Program-made: the position numbers and the translations under genes
The notes under the pieces: generated by a model
Databases searched by the model: none
Told to the model about the DNA's origin: nothing
The model's input: only the letters and a program-made list of their open reading frames with translations
DNA from: Mycolicibacterium austroafricanum
GTDB lineage: Bacteria; Actinomycetota; Actinomycetes; Mycobacteriales; Mycobacteriaceae
NCBI RefSeq assembly: GCF_000612725.1
Contig: NZ_HG964454.1
Span: 143,951-207,950, forward strand
DNA: 64,000 nucleotides
Direction: 5' to 3'
In this document: one piece after another, positions 53,961 to 63,690 of the stretch
How the letters are laid out: the number at the start of each line of letters is the position of its first letter
How positions within the stretch are numbered: position 1 is the stretch's first letter

Positions 53961-55859
53961 CTAACCCGGGGGTGCGAGTCTTTCCAGCCGCCATTCGCCG
54001 CCGCCGATGAGCTCGAGGTGCCTGTTGTGGAACGGCGAAACGGAGCTGCGGTGGCTGACGCTGACGACGATGGTGTCCGGTAGCTCGGTGCGCAGCAGTC
54101 GGTAGAGCATCTCCTCGAGACCCTCGTCCATCGCCGAGGTCGACTCGTCGAGGAACACCGTCCTCGGGCGGGCGACCAGGATCCGGGCGAACGCGATGCG
54201 CTGCTGCTCGCCGACCGAGAGGACCTTCGCCCAGTCCTGGACGTCGTTGAGCCGGATCACCAGTTTGGACAGCGCGACGTCGAGCAGCGCCTTCTGCACG
54301 ACCCTGTCGTCGTAGGTGCCGGGCGGCTGTGGATAGCTCACCGCGGTGCGCAGATCACCGATCGGGAAGTACGGCAACTGCGGAACGAACATCGTCTCGT
54401 CGCGGCCTTCCGGTAACCGCACCCGTCCCGACGCGTACGGCCACATCCCGGCCAGACTCTGCATCAGCACCGTCTTGCCGATTCCCGACGGGCCGGTGAT
54501 GACAAGGGCCTCACCGGTGTCGATCTGCAGGTCGAGGGTGTGCACCAGAGGTGTGCCGTCGGGCCTGCGCACCTCGACGCCCTCCACCGCCAGCTCACCG
54601 TCGTCGGACGCTGTGGTGTCCACCGCGGTGAAGGCGCCCGCACGGGTGTTCTGGTCGGCCAGCCCGTCGAGCCGGATGATCGCCGCGCGGTAGCTCGCGA
54701 ACTGGTCGTAGGCGTTGCGGAAGAAGGACAGCGAGTCGTGGATGGCGCCGAACGCGTTCGACGACTGCCAGACGTCGCCGAACGTGATCCGCTGCGCGAA
54801 CAGGCCCTGCGCCTGCACGAGCCAGGGGAGCGGGTTGATCGTCTGGCTCACCGACACGTTCCAGCCGAAGTACAGCATCATGCGGTGCAGCCAGCCGCGG
54901 TAGTTGTCCATCACCGAATCCAGCCGGCTCTTGAGCACCGACCGTTCCGCCGGCTCGCCCCGGTACAGCCCGATGGCCGCGCCGGCGTCGCGCACCCGGA
55001 CCAGGGCGTACCGAAATCCTGCGTTGCGCAACTCATTCAGGTAGCTCAACCGGATCAGCGGCCGTCCGATCGCGAACGCCACGATCGTGGCCACCAGCAC
55101 GTAGACGATGACGATCCAGAACAACGCCCGGGGCAGCGTCAGCCCGCCGAGAGTGACGGGTTCGGACAGCCGCCACAGGATGGGACCGAACGACAGCACC
55201 GACAACACCGCCTCGACGGCACCGAACAGCAGCGTGTTGCTGGAGTTGTAGATCGGGTTGTTCGTGTTGCCCCCGACCCCGGCGGTGAACACGTCGACGT
55301 CCTGCTGGATCCGCTGGTCCGGGTTGTCGATCGGCCTGCCAGCGAACTGTGCGCGGTAGTAGGCGAGATCGCCGAGCCAGTCGTCGATGAAGCGCCGGCT
55401 CAGCCAGACCCGCCACCGCATCATGAACCGCTGCGTGAGGTACATGTCGGCGAGCAGGCGCACGACGAAACACACGGCCAGCACCGCGAACACCCGCATC
55501 GACGCCCAGAATCCGGCGACCCCGCTGGACATGCCGCCCTGGAAGGCCACCTGCAGCGACGTGAACAGATCGTTGACGTAGTAGGTCAGCAGCACGTTGA
55601 TGCGGACCGAGACGATCACCGACAACAGCAGGACCGCGACCAGCAACCAGGCCGCCGCGCTGCGCCGGCCGGTGAAGAAATCGCCGGTGATGCGCCAGAA
55701 CTGGCGTCCCCACTCGGTGAACCGGGCGAGCCCGACCAGGACGACCAGCAGGCACAGCGTCGTCAGCGCGAACGTCGTCGCCACCCAGATCAGCGAGTTC
55801 AGGTACTCGCGACCCCAGTCGAGAGTCGGCTGGAACGTCCCGGTGTCAACCGTGTCCAC
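53961..55859 (-). CDS. Second BacA-like ABC transporter
   Basis: The 632-residue paralogue has the same plan: membrane domain (RFTEWGRQFWRITGDFFTG, RWRVWLSRRFIDDWLGDLAYYR) and ATPase with Walker A GPSGIGKTV, signature LSVGEQQR, Walker B TVFLDESTSAMD and His in SVSHRS. All motifs are intact, so it should be active. It differs clearly from its neighbour, which suggests an old duplication and perhaps another cargo. It lies 46 nt upstream of the other copy in the same direction, so both may come from one transcript and could pair as heterodimers. Confidence 0.9.
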   Translation of the reverse strand: MDTVDTGTFQPTLDWGREYLNSLIWVATTFALTTLCLLVVLVGLARFTEWGRQFWRITGDFFTGRRSAAAWLLVAVLLLSVIVSVRINVLLTYYVNDLFTSLQVAFQGGMSSGVAGFWASMRVFAVLAVCFVVRLLADMYLTQRFMMRWRVWLSRRFIDDWLGDLAYYRAQFAGRPIDNPDQRIQQDVDVFTAGVGGNTNNPIYNSSNTLLFGAVEAVLSVLSFGPILWRLSEPVTLGGLTLPRALFWIVIVYVLVATIVAFAIGRPLIRLSYLNELRNAGFRYALVRVRDAGAAIGLYRGEPAERSVLKSRLDSVMDNYRGWLHRMMLYFGWNVSVSQTINPLPWLVQAQGLFAQRITFGDVWQSSNAFGAIHDSLSFFRNAYDQFASYRAAIIRLDGLADQNTRAGAFTAVDTTASDDGELAVEGVEVRRPDGTPLVHTLDLQIDTGEALVITGPSGIGKTVLMQSLAGMWPYASGRVRLPEGRDETMFVPQLPYFPIGDLRTAVSYPQPPGTYDDRVVQKALLDVALSKLVIRLNDVQDWAKVLSVGEQQRIAFARILVARPRTVFLDESTSAMDEGLEEMLYRLLRTELPDTIVVSVSHRSSVSPFHNRHLELIGGGEWRLERLAPPG

Positions 55860-56005
55860 CGCCGAGCGACCTCCCCTCCGGACGCGTTCCGGCCTGCGGC
55901 GAAGCTACCCCAGGTTGAGGCGCAGCGGGGAGACCCGTCACACGAATGTCGGGGGCGGCGCCGCCGTCGGGGCCGCCGCGCCCGAGCGCCAAGTACCGTG
56001 ATCGT

Positions 56006-58363
56006 GTGGCACGCACCTCCTCCAAGACGGACTCCCCTAAGACCGGCCGCCTGTCCGGCAGATTCTGGAAGCTGCTCGGCGCCAGCACCGACAAGGACCA
56101 GGCCCGCTCGATGGCCCAGGTGCACAAGGCGGCCGAGTTCGACGCCAAGGCCGCCGACCTCGACGACGAGCAACTGCGCAAGGCCGCGCGACTGCTGGAG
56201 CTCGACGACCTCGCCGACTCCACTGACGTCCCGCAGTTCCTGGCGATCGCCCGCGAGGCCGCGAAGCGGACCACCGGGCTCACCCCGTTCGACGTCCAGC
56301 TGCAGGGTGCGCTGCGGATGCTGGCCGGTGACGTCGTCGAGATGGCCACCGGCGAGGGCAAGACCCTTTCCGGGGCCATCGCCGCGGCCGGGTATGCGCT
56401 CGCCGGACGCAACGTCCACGTCATCACGATCAACGACTACCTGGCCCGTCGCGACGCCGAATGGATGGGGCCGCTGATCGAGGCCATGGGCCTGACCATC
56501 GGCTGGATCACCGCCGACTCCACCGCCGCCGAACGCCGCGCGGCCTATCGATGCGACATCACCTACGCATCGGTCAACGAGATCGGTTTCGACGTGCTGC
56601 GCGACCAACTCGTCACCGACGTCGACGACCTGGTGTCCCCTAACCCGGACGTGGCGCTGATCGACGAGGCCGACTCCGTGCTCGTCGACGAGGCACTCGT
56701 GCCGCTGGTGCTGGCGGGCACCAGCCATCGCGAGACACCCCGGCTGGAGCTGATCCGTCTGGTCGGTGAACTCGACGAGAACACCGACTTCGCCACCGAC
56801 AACGACAGCCGCAACGTGCACCTGACCGAGGCCGGCGCGCGCAAGATCGAAGCGGCCCTCGGCGGAATCGACCTGTACTCCGAGGAGCACGTCGCCACCA
56901 CGCTCACCGAGGTGAACGTCGCCCTGCACGCCCACGTGCTGCTGCAGCGCGACGTGCACTACATCGTGCGCGACGATGCGGTGCACCTGATCAACTCCTC
57001 CCGCGGCCGCATCGCGACCCTGCAGCGCTGGCCGGACGGGTTGCAGGCGGCGGTCGAGGCCAAGGAGGGCATCGAGACCACCGAGACCGGTGAGGTGCTC
57101 GACACCATCACCGTGCAGGCGCTGATCAACCGGTACCCGCGGGTGTGCGGGATGACCGGCACCGCGCTGGCGGCCGGGGAGCAGCTGCGCCAGTTCTACA
57201 AGCTCGGGGTGTCGCCGATCCCGCCCAACAAGCCGAACATCCGGCAGGACGAGACCGACCGGGTCTACGTCACCATCGCCGCCAAGAACGATGCCGTCAT
57301 CGAGCACATCGCCGAGGTGCACGAGACCGGTCAGCCGGTGCTCGTCGGTACCCGCGACGTCGCCGAGTCCGAGGAGATCCACCGGCGGCTGGTCAAGGCG
57401 GGCGTTCCGGCCGTGGTGCTGAACGCCAAGAACGACGCCGAGGAAGCCGCCGTCATCGCCGAGGCCGGCAAGCTCGGCGCGGTCACCGTGTCCACCCAGA
57501 TGGCCGGCCGCGGCACCGACATCCGGCTCGGCGGCTCCGACGAGGAGGACCACGACCGGGTGGCCGAACTCGGCGGTCTGCACGTCATCGGCACCGGCCG
57601 CCACCACACCGAGCGGCTGGACAACCAGCTGCGTGGGCGCGCCGGGCGGCAGGGCGACCCCGGCAGCTCCGTGTTCTTCTCCAGCTGGGAGGACGACCTC
57701 GTGATGTCCCACCTCGAGGACAACAAGCTGCCGCTGGAGTGCGACGAGACCGGACGGGTGATCAGCCCCAAGGCGGCCACCCTGCTCGAGCATGCCCAGC
57801 GGGTCGCCGAAGGCCGGCTGCTCGACGTGCACGCCAACACGTGGCGCTACAACCAGCTCATCGCCCAGCAGCGCGCCATCCTGGTCGAGCGCCGAAACAC
57901 GTTGCTGCGCACCACGACCGCCCGCGACGAGATCGCCGAGCTGGTGCCGGAGCGCTACGAGGAGGTCAAGGCCAGGCTCACGGCGAAGGACTCCGAGACA
58001 GGAGAGGCGAAGCTGGAGAAGATCTGCCGGCTCATCATGCTCTACCACCTCGACCGTGCCTGGGCCGATCACCTGGCCTTCCTGGCCGACATCCGGGAGA
58101 GCATCCATCTGCGCGCGCTGGGCAGGCAGAACCCGCTCGACGAGTTCCACCGGATGGCCGTCGACGCGTTCGCCTCACTGGCCGCCGACGCCATCGAGGC
58201 CGCCCAGCAGACCTTCGAGACCGCACCGTCCATCGAGGACGAACCCGGAGTCGACCTGTCGAAGCTGGCGCGACCGACGTCGACGTGGACGTACATGGTG
58301 CACGACAACCCGCTGGCCGACGACACCCTCTCGGCGCTGAGCCTGCCCGGGGTGTTCCGCTGA
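56006..58363 (+). CDS. secA2: Accessory preprotein translocase ATPase SecA2
   Basis: This 785-residue SecA-family motor has Walker A in [17 protein letters not shown], Walker B in [16 protein letters not shown], and motifs [19 protein letters not shown] and [15 protein letters not shown]. It lacks the C-terminal zinc-binding tail of SecA1 and is shorter, as SecA2 is. SecA2 exports a small set of proteins, including ones without signal peptides. From memory it corresponds to Rv1821. The start is GTG 56006, with no evident Shine-Dalgarno sequence, so the mRNA may be leaderless. It is divergent from the BacA-like pair. Confidence 0.94.
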   Translation: MARTSSKTDSPKTGRLSGRFWKLLGASTDKDQARSMAQVHKAAEFDAKAADLDDEQLRKAARLLELDDLADSTDVPQFLAIAREAAKRTTGLTPFDVQLQGALRMLAGDVVEMATGEGKTLSGAIAAAGYALAGRNVHVITINDYLARRDAEWMGPLIEAMGLTIGWITADSTAAERRAAYRCDITYASVNEIGFDVLRDQLVTDVDDLVSPNPDVALIDEADSVLVDEALVPLVLAGTSHRETPRLELIRLVGELDENTDFATDNDSRNVHLTEAGARKIEAALGGIDLYSEEHVATTLTEVNVALHAHVLLQRDVHYIVRDDAVHLINSSRGRIATLQRWPDGLQAAVEAKEGIETTETGEVLDTITVQALINRYPRVCGMTGTALAAGEQLRQFYKLGVSPIPPNKPNIRQDETDRVYVTIAAKNDAVIEHIAEVHETGQPVLVGTRDVAESEEIHRRLVKAGVPAVVLNAKNDAEEAAVIAEAGKLGAVTVSTQMAGRGTDIRLGGSDEEDHDRVAELGGLHVIGTGRHHTERLDNQLRGRAGRQGDPGSSVFFSSWEDDLVMSHLEDNKLPLECDETGRVISPKAATLLEHAQRVAEGRLLDVHANTWRYNQLIAQQRAILVERRNTLLRTTTARDEIAELVPERYEEVKARLTAKDSETGEAKLEKICRLIMLYHLDRAWADHLAFLADIRESIHLRALGRQNPLDEFHRMAVDAFASLAADAIEAAQQTFETAPSIEDEPGVDLSKLARPTSTWTYMVHDNPLADDTLSALSLPGVFR

Positions 58364-58367
58364 CCCG

Positions 58368-59399
58368 TCAGGACGCTGCGCGGCGTAGGTAGGCCGCGAT
58401 CAGCGGGGCGCTGGCCAGCACGATGAGCAGGCGCAACATCTGCGCCGCCGCGACGAACGCGACGTCGCCGTCGGTCGCCGCGGCGATACCGAGCACCGCG
58501 TAGATGCCGCCGGGCGTGGTGGCCAGGTAGGCGTCCAACGGCGACGCGTCGGTCGTGACCGTCAGCACCCAGCCCAGCCCGGCGCACGCGACGAGCGTCA
58601 CCACGATCGTCAGCAGCGCCGTCGGCAGCATCCGGCCGATGGCCCGCAGGCTCGCCGCGGTGAACTTGAGCCCGACCTGGACCCCGATTACCAGATAGCC
58701 GAGCGCCTCCACGACCGGTGGCACCGCCGCGCCGTCGAAGATCGGCACCAGCGTGAGCAGCGCAGCCACCAGCAGAGGTCCGAGGATCGCCGCCGACGGC
58801 AGCCGCAACAGCCGGCCCGCCAGCAAACCGCACGCGACCGCCGCGGCCACGAACGGCACGTCGACGCGCCAGTCCGTACCGGTGACACCGAGCGCGGGAC
58901 CGTCTTCACGCGCGCCGAACACCAGCGTGACCACGAGCGGCATCGTGACCAGCACAACGAGCAGCCGCAGATACTGCAGCACCGCGACGACGCGCGCGTC
59001 GGCGCCCAGGTCGTCGGCCATGGCGGTCAGGCCCGCCGCGCCGCCGGCCACCGATGCGAACGTCGCCGTGGCCGGGCTGGCTCCGCGCCTGATCAGCAAA
59101 CGACCCACCAGCACGCTGACGACGAGTGAGAAGCACGAGACACCGACGACGACCAGCCACCGCGGACCGAGTGCGCCCAGGCTGTGCCAATCCATCGAGG
59201 CGCCCACGATGACGCCGACCACCGCCTGTCCCGCCTGAAACCAGGAGTCGGGAAGCCGTAACGGCGCCTGCGGCCGCACCAGGGCGTAGAGCAGGGCGCC
59301 GGCCAGCCCGCCGAACAGCAGCGGGGTGGGCAACCGCGCCAGCGTGAACAGCGACGACACCGCCGCGACCATCAGGATCAGCACAAGCCAGCGGCGCAT
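58368..59399 (-). CDS. AbrB-family membrane protein
   Basis: The 343-residue protein has about ten membrane segments in two similar halves. It matches the AbrB (formerly ammonia monooxygenase-like) family: TLARLPTPLLFGGLAGALLYA, QAVVGVIVGASMDWHSL, TPGGIYAVLGIAAATDGDVAFVAAAQMLRLLIV. Its function is poorly known; a regulatory or transport role has been proposed in other bacteria. The start at ATG 59399 is preferred to a longer frame. It converges on secA2. Confidence 0.82.
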   Translation of the reverse strand: MRRWLVLILMVAAVSSLFTLARLPTPLLFGGLAGALLYALVRPQAPLRLPDSWFQAGQAVVGVIVGASMDWHSLGALGPRWLVVVGVSCFSLVVSVLVGRLLIRRGASPATATFASVAGGAAGLTAMADDLGADARVVAVLQYLRLLVVLVTMPLVVTLVFGAREDGPALGVTGTDWRVDVPFVAAAVACGLLAGRLLRLPSAAILGPLLVAALLTLVPIFDGAAVPPVVEALGYLVIGVQVGLKFTAASLRAIGRMLPTALLTIVVTLVACAGLGWVLTVTTDASPLDAYLATTPGGIYAVLGIAAATDGDVAFVAAAQMLRLLIVLASAPLIAAYLRRAAS

Positions 59400-59506
59400 G
59401 GCGCACAACCGTAAGGCGCGAACGGCGTCCCCGCACACCGAGACGACGCCCGCTCTGTCCCTCTGTCCCGAATGATGTAACAAGGGTGAGAAACTTCCGC
59501 CCGATG

Positions 59507-59535
59507 CCGTAAAAAGCCAGTTACGGACGGCTTTT
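59507..59535. promoter_or_regulatory. Nested inverted repeats upstream of the catabolic cluster
   Basis: CCGTAA (59507-59512) pairs with TTACGG (59521-59526) around 8 nt. Overlapping it, AAAAGCC (59512-59518) pairs with GGCTTTT (59529-59535). Both end 31-40 nt before the hydrolase ATG, where an operator for the cluster's GntR regulator would be expected. The two foldings exclude each other. Confidence 0.45.
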
Positions 59536-59565
59536 CGGGCCCGCCGCGTTCCTAGGCTGACGGCC

Positions 59566-60417
59566 ATGGCACCAAGCACCTACACGCTGGCGATGGCCCA
59601 GCCCCGCCGCATCGCCGGCCCCGACGGCAGCGCCAACGTGGCCCACGCGGTCCGACTGGTGGAGCAGGCGGCCGGCGCGGACCTGGTGTGCTTCCCGGAA
59701 TTCAGCCCGGGGCCGGTGCGCGCCCACGACACCTTCTACGACGCGGGCCCGGCCCTGGCGGCCGCGGCGCGGGCGTGCGACGTCAACGTCGTCTGGTCCC
59801 GCACGGAGCGCTGCGACGACGGACGCAACCGGCTCGTCGTGTACGTCACCGGCCGCGACGGGGACCCGGTGCTGCGCTATGCGCGCACCCACCCGGCCAC
59901 GATTCCGCCGGGCGAAGACGGTGAGCTGGTGTCGCCGGCGGACACGTTCGGCAACTTCGAGGTCGACGGGATCCCGATGGGCATCGTCGTGTGCTCGGAG
60001 ATGTGGACACCGGAGATCGCCCGGATCGTCGCGCTGCGCGGCGCCGAGATCATCCTCTCGCCCGCCGGCGGCGGCTTCACCAGCCTCACCCGCAACTGGC
60101 AGATCATCGTGTCGGCCCGCGCCATCGAAAACCTCTGCTACATCGGCCTGACCAACAATCTGTGGGGCGACGAGCAGGGCGCCGCGATGATCACCGGCCC
60201 CGAGCATCCGCTGGCGCACGCCGGACGGAGCGAACTCGTCACGGCCACAGTGGATCTGGACCGACTGCGCTGGCTGCGCGCCCACGACGACTCGATGGCC
60301 GAACCCAAGGCGTTCGACTCCATCCCCGGGTTGCTGCGGGCCCGCCGGCCGGAGCTGTACGGCGAGCTGGTCGCCCCGCAGGCCGACGCCTACGACTACG
60401 CGAACGGACAGGCATGA
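59566..60417 (+). CDS. Nitrilase-superfamily hydrolase with Arg at the usual Lys site
   Basis: This 283-residue protein has the carbon-nitrogen hydrolase fold: Glu45 in VCFPEFS and Cys143 in VVCSEMW. The third catalytic residue is normally Lys in a Y-x-K-x-H stretch. Here the matching stretch is YARTHPA, with Arg107. Such enzymes cleave amides, ureido groups or nitriles. The change may alter activity or the alignment may differ. It is the first gene of a tightly overlapping cluster: its stop overlaps the amidohydrolase start (ATGA). Confidence 0.85.
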   Translation: MAPSTYTLAMAQPRRIAGPDGSANVAHAVRLVEQAAGADLVCFPEFSPGPVRAHDTFYDAGPALAAAARACDVNVVWSRTERCDDGRNRLVVYVTGRDGDPVLRYARTHPATIPPGEDGELVSPADTFGNFEVDGIPMGIVVCSEMWTPEIARIVALRGAEIILSPAGGGFTSLTRNWQIIVSARAIENLCYIGLTNNLWGDEQGAAMITGPEHPLAHAGRSELVTATVDLDRLRWLRAHDDSMAEPKAFDSIPGLLRARRPELYGELVAPQADAYDYANGQA

Positions 60418-61757
60418 GCACCACGCTGATCCGGGGGGCCTGGGTGCTGGCGCCCGAGCCGATCCGCGACGGGGCCGTGGTGATCGTCGGCGACCGCATC
60501 GCCGCGGTGGGCACCTACACCGACCTGGCCGCCGAGTATCCCGGCGCCGCCCAGCACGGCTCCGCGCACGACATCGTCGGCCCCGGCTTCGTCAACACCC
60601 ACGGCCACTTCTCCGAAGGCCTGATCACGGGCATAGGCAGCGACTTCACGCTGTGGGAGTGGATTCACACACTGATCCGGCCGGTGGACCCCCACCTGGA
60701 TCGCCGGAAGGCGTATCTGGGCACGATGGTCGCGGGCATCCAGATGCTGCGCAGCGGCGTCACCACCGCCAACGACATGTTCGTGTGCACGCCCACCGGC
60801 ACCCCCGTCTCGCCGGGCGTGGTCGACGCACTCGACGAACTCGGACTGCGTGGCGTGGTGTCGTTCGGCGCCGGCGACGTCGGCGGCGCACCGATCGCCG
60901 CCCAGTTCGACGAGCACGAGGCGTTGCGGGAGGCGGCCACGGCCAGCCGGCTGTGCACCTTCCGGCTCGGCATCGGCGCGCTGGGCGGGCAATCCGACGA
61001 GATGTTCGCCCGGTCGGTGGACTACGCCGTCGGCGGCGGGCACGGCGTGCACATCCACGTCCAGGAGATCCGCGAGGAAGTCACCGCCACCTTCGCCCGC
61101 ACCGGGCGCACCGTCGTCGCGCACTGCGCCCACGAGGGGCTCTTCGCCGCGCCCACACTGGCGGCGCACTGCGTGTGGGTGGATCGCAACGACCGCCGGA
61201 TCCTCGCCGAGCACCGCGTCGGGGTCGCCCACAACCCGGTTTCGAACATGATCCTGGCCAGCGGTGTGGCCCCCGTCGCCGAGATGCGCGAGTTGGGCAT
61301 CGACGTCGGCATCGGCGTCGACGGCCCGGCCTCCAACGACTCGCAGGACTACCTGCAGGCACTGAAGACGGCGGCCCTGCTTGCCCGCGTGCACCACCGG
61401 CAGGCCACCGCGATGAGCGCCTACGAGGCATGGGAGATGGGGACCATCGGCGGTGCCCGGGCGCTGCGCATGGACGACGAGATCGGATCGCTGGAAGTGG
61501 GCAAGAAGGCCGACGTGCTGGTCCTCGACGGGCGCGGGCCGACACTGGCCAACGTCCACGACCCCTACCAGGCGGTGGTGTTCGTGGCAGGAAGCCGGGA
61601 GGTGAGCGAGGTCTGGGTCGACGGCGTCCCCAGCGTGCTGGGCGGTGACGTCGTGCGCGTCGATCCCGGCGAGATCGCCGAGCTGTCGCGGCCGGCGGCC
61701 GCGGAACTGGTCACCCGGGCCGGGCTCGGGCATCTTTCGGCACTGGTGGAGGCCTGA
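60414..61757 (+). CDS. Amidohydrolase, TrzA/AtzA-like deaminase
   Basis: This 447-residue metal-dependent hydrolase carries the amidohydrolase metal site. The markers are NTHGHFSEG (HxH), a His in VHIHVQE, a His in AAHCVWVD and Asp in GIGVDGPASND. The C-terminal GSLEVGKKADVLVLD is typical of the guanine deaminase/TrzA/SAH deaminase group, which removes amino or other groups from N-heterocycles. With the nitrilase-like hydrolase upstream it suggests stepwise breakdown of a nitrogen-rich ring. Confidence 0.9.
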   Translation: MSTTLIRGAWVLAPEPIRDGAVVIVGDRIAAVGTYTDLAAEYPGAAQHGSAHDIVGPGFVNTHGHFSEGLITGIGSDFTLWEWIHTLIRPVDPHLDRRKAYLGTMVAGIQMLRSGVTTANDMFVCTPTGTPVSPGVVDALDELGLRGVVSFGAGDVGGAPIAAQFDEHEALREAATASRLCTFRLGIGALGGQSDEMFARSVDYAVGGGHGVHIHVQEIREEVTATFARTGRTVVAHCAHEGLFAAPTLAAHCVWVDRNDRRILAEHRVGVAHNPVSNMILASGVAPVAEMRELGIDVGIGVDGPASNDSQDYLQALKTAALLARVHHRQATAMSAYEAWEMGTIGGARALRMDDEIGSLEVGKKADVLVLDGRGPTLANVHDPYQAVVFVAGSREVSEVWVDGVPSVLGGDVVRVDPGEIAELSRPAAAELVTRAGLGHLSALVEA

Positions 61758-62689
61758 TGGACGTCACACCCGGTGTCGACGAGGTACACCAGCGGCTGCT
61801 CGACCGCATCCTCACCGGCTACTACCCGGTCGGTTCGCGGCTGCCGTCGTGCCGCGCGCTGGCCGCCGAGTTCGGTTCCAACTCCTCGACCGTCGACCGC
61901 GCCATCGGCAGGCTGGCCAGCGGCGGACGGGTGCGGACCATCCCGCGCCGCGGCAACTTCGTGCAGGAGGTACAGGAGGCGGCGGTCGACGCGCGCAGTG
62001 TGGTCGCCGCCCAGCTCGACGACGTGCTGCTGCGGGCGCGGCGGCTCGGCTTCTCCGGCGGTGAGCTCACCACGATGGTCCAGGTGGCGCTCGAGCGGGT
62101 CGACTCGATGCGCCGCATCGCGGTCGTGGAGTGCAATCCGCGCGATCTGCGCCAGGTGCAGGAACTCGTCCAGCGCGCGATCGACGTCGAAGTGCAGCCG
62201 GTCTTGCTGTCGGAGGCAGGCGGCCGGGTTCTGGACGCCGAGTTCGACGCCGTCGCGGTACCGATCTTCCACCTCAACGACGTCGCCGACCTCGTCCGCG
62301 ACCTCGACCAGGTGATCGACCTCAATCTCGTCGCCTCTCCGACCGCGCTGCGCCAGCTGATCGGGGTGCGCAACGTCGAGCGCCTGGTCGTGGTGGCGCC
62401 CAGCGCCCGGGGCGTGCAGTGGATGACCGCGCTGGTCGGCCAGTACTTCCCGGGCCAGATCGACGGTGTCGAGATCGGCAGGGACGACCCCGCGCTGCTC
62501 GACGGTGCGCCCGTGCTCGTCGTCAACAACGCCGCGCAGCTGCCGCCGGACATCGCCGATCGCGTCGGCCGGATCATCGCCATCGAGTGGGAGCTCGACG
62601 GGCGGTTCACCACCGCGCTGCGCGCCCGCGTCGAGAACGTGATCAGCGAGCGCGCCTTCGTCGGCGTGCCGGGGCGGTCGGTGTCGTGA
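61757..62689 (+). CDS. GntR-family regulator of the catabolic cluster
   Basis: The 310-residue regulator has a GntR winged helix (about 10-75: ILTGYYPVGSRLPSCRALAAEFGSNSSTVDRAIGRL). A linker helix and a C-terminal ligand domain of about 200 residues follow, reminiscent of a periplasmic-binding-type or YtrA-extended fold (RRIAVVECNPRDLRQVQELV; LVVVAPSARGVQWMTALVGQ). The start overlaps the amidohydrolase stop by one base. It probably senses a pathway intermediate and binds the repeats at 59507-59535. Confidence 0.85.
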   Translation: MDVTPGVDEVHQRLLDRILTGYYPVGSRLPSCRALAAEFGSNSSTVDRAIGRLASGGRVRTIPRRGNFVQEVQEAAVDARSVVAAQLDDVLLRARRLGFSGGELTTMVQVALERVDSMRRIAVVECNPRDLRQVQELVQRAIDVEVQPVLLSEAGGRVLDAEFDAVAVPIFHLNDVADLVRDLDQVIDLNLVASPTALRQLIGVRNVERLVVVAPSARGVQWMTALVGQYFPGQIDGVEIGRDDPALLDGAPVLVVNNAAQLPPDIADRVGRIIAIEWELDGRFTTALRARVENVISERAFVGVPGRSVS

Positions 62690-63660
62690 AGCTGACCATC
62701 GGGCTGTCGGGGTCCGCGCGCACCCGTCCGCTGGCCGACGGCCGCGTCGGCATCGACGGCGTGGAGCCGGAGTTCACCGTCATGGGGGTGCAGGCGCTGT
62801 TCAACCTGCAGATGACCGCACATCCCTTCGACGTGTGCGAATTTCCGATCGTCACCTATCTGCGCAGCCTGGAACGAGACCGCCGGTATCTGGCGGTCCC
62901 GGTGTTCCCGTCCCGGCACTTCCGGCTGTCGTGCATCTTCGTCGGCGCGCACAGCCCGGCCGTCACGCCGAGCGACCTCGCCGCCGCCCGCATCGGTGTC
63001 TCCGTGTTCGACATGGCGGCCGCGGTGTGGTTGCGCGGCATCCTGCAGGACCACTACGGGCTCGACCGGTTTGCCCCGACCTACGTCATCGGCGGCCTCG
63101 AAGGCGCCCGCGTGGGCGACGAACATCCCCAGCTGTATCCGCCGGGATTCACGTTCGAGCACCGCACCGACGCCGGGCTGGCGCAGCTGCTGGCCACCGG
63201 CGAGATCGATGCGTTGATGACCGCCCGCGCCCCGTCCACCTGGCCCGGCGACGGTGTGCGCCGGCTGTTCGACGAACCCCGCGCCGCCGAATTCGACTAC
63301 TACCGGCAGACCGGCATCTTCCCGGCCATGCACGTGCTTGCGGTCAAACGCGACATCGCCGAACGGTGTCCCGGCTTGCCGGGGGCGCTGTACCGCGCAT
63401 TCGGCACCGCACAGCAGATGGCCCGCGACGACCTCTTCGACTCCGCCGCGCTCGACACCGTGCTGCCCTGGCAGCTGGAGGAACTCCTGGAGACCGAGCG
63501 GGCGCTCGGAGCCGGCTACTGGGCCACCGGGCTGGCGGCCAACCGCCCGATGCTCGAACGGATCATCGACTACTCGCTGGCCGACGGTCTGATCGGCACC
63601 GCGTTCACCCCCGAAGACCTGTTCGCCGGCCCCGGCCAGGCCGACATCCTCACCACCTGA
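62686..63660 (+). CDS. 4,5-dihydroxyphthalate decarboxylase-like / binding-protein-like protein
   Basis: The 324-residue protein has a type 2 periplasmic-binding-protein fold but no signal peptide. KLTIGLSGSARTRPLADGRVGIDGVEPEF, FDVCEFPIVTYL, IGVSVFDMAAAVWLRGILQDHYGLD and LATGEIDALMTARAP match the 4,5-dihydroxyphthalate decarboxylase-like group. It may be a cytoplasmic decarboxylase of an aromatic acid, or a solute binder. The GTG start overlaps the GntR stop (GTGA). Confidence 0.8.
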   Translation: MKLTIGLSGSARTRPLADGRVGIDGVEPEFTVMGVQALFNLQMTAHPFDVCEFPIVTYLRSLERDRRYLAVPVFPSRHFRLSCIFVGAHSPAVTPSDLAAARIGVSVFDMAAAVWLRGILQDHYGLDRFAPTYVIGGLEGARVGDEHPQLYPPGFTFEHRTDAGLAQLLATGEIDALMTARAPSTWPGDGVRRLFDEPRAAEFDYYRQTGIFPAMHVLAVKRDIAERCPGLPGALYRAFGTAQQMARDDLFDSAALDTVLPWQLEELLETERALGAGYWATGLAANRPMLERIIDYSLADGLIGTAFTPEDLFAGPGQADILTT

Positions 63661-63690
63661 TTTCACGACCCGAGTAAGGAGACACCGACC

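Noticed and set aside
59474-59495. GlnR-like site before the nitrilase-like gene (GTAAC...GAAAC)
   Set aside because: Spacing between the half-sites is 8 nt instead of the usual 6, so the match is not supported.
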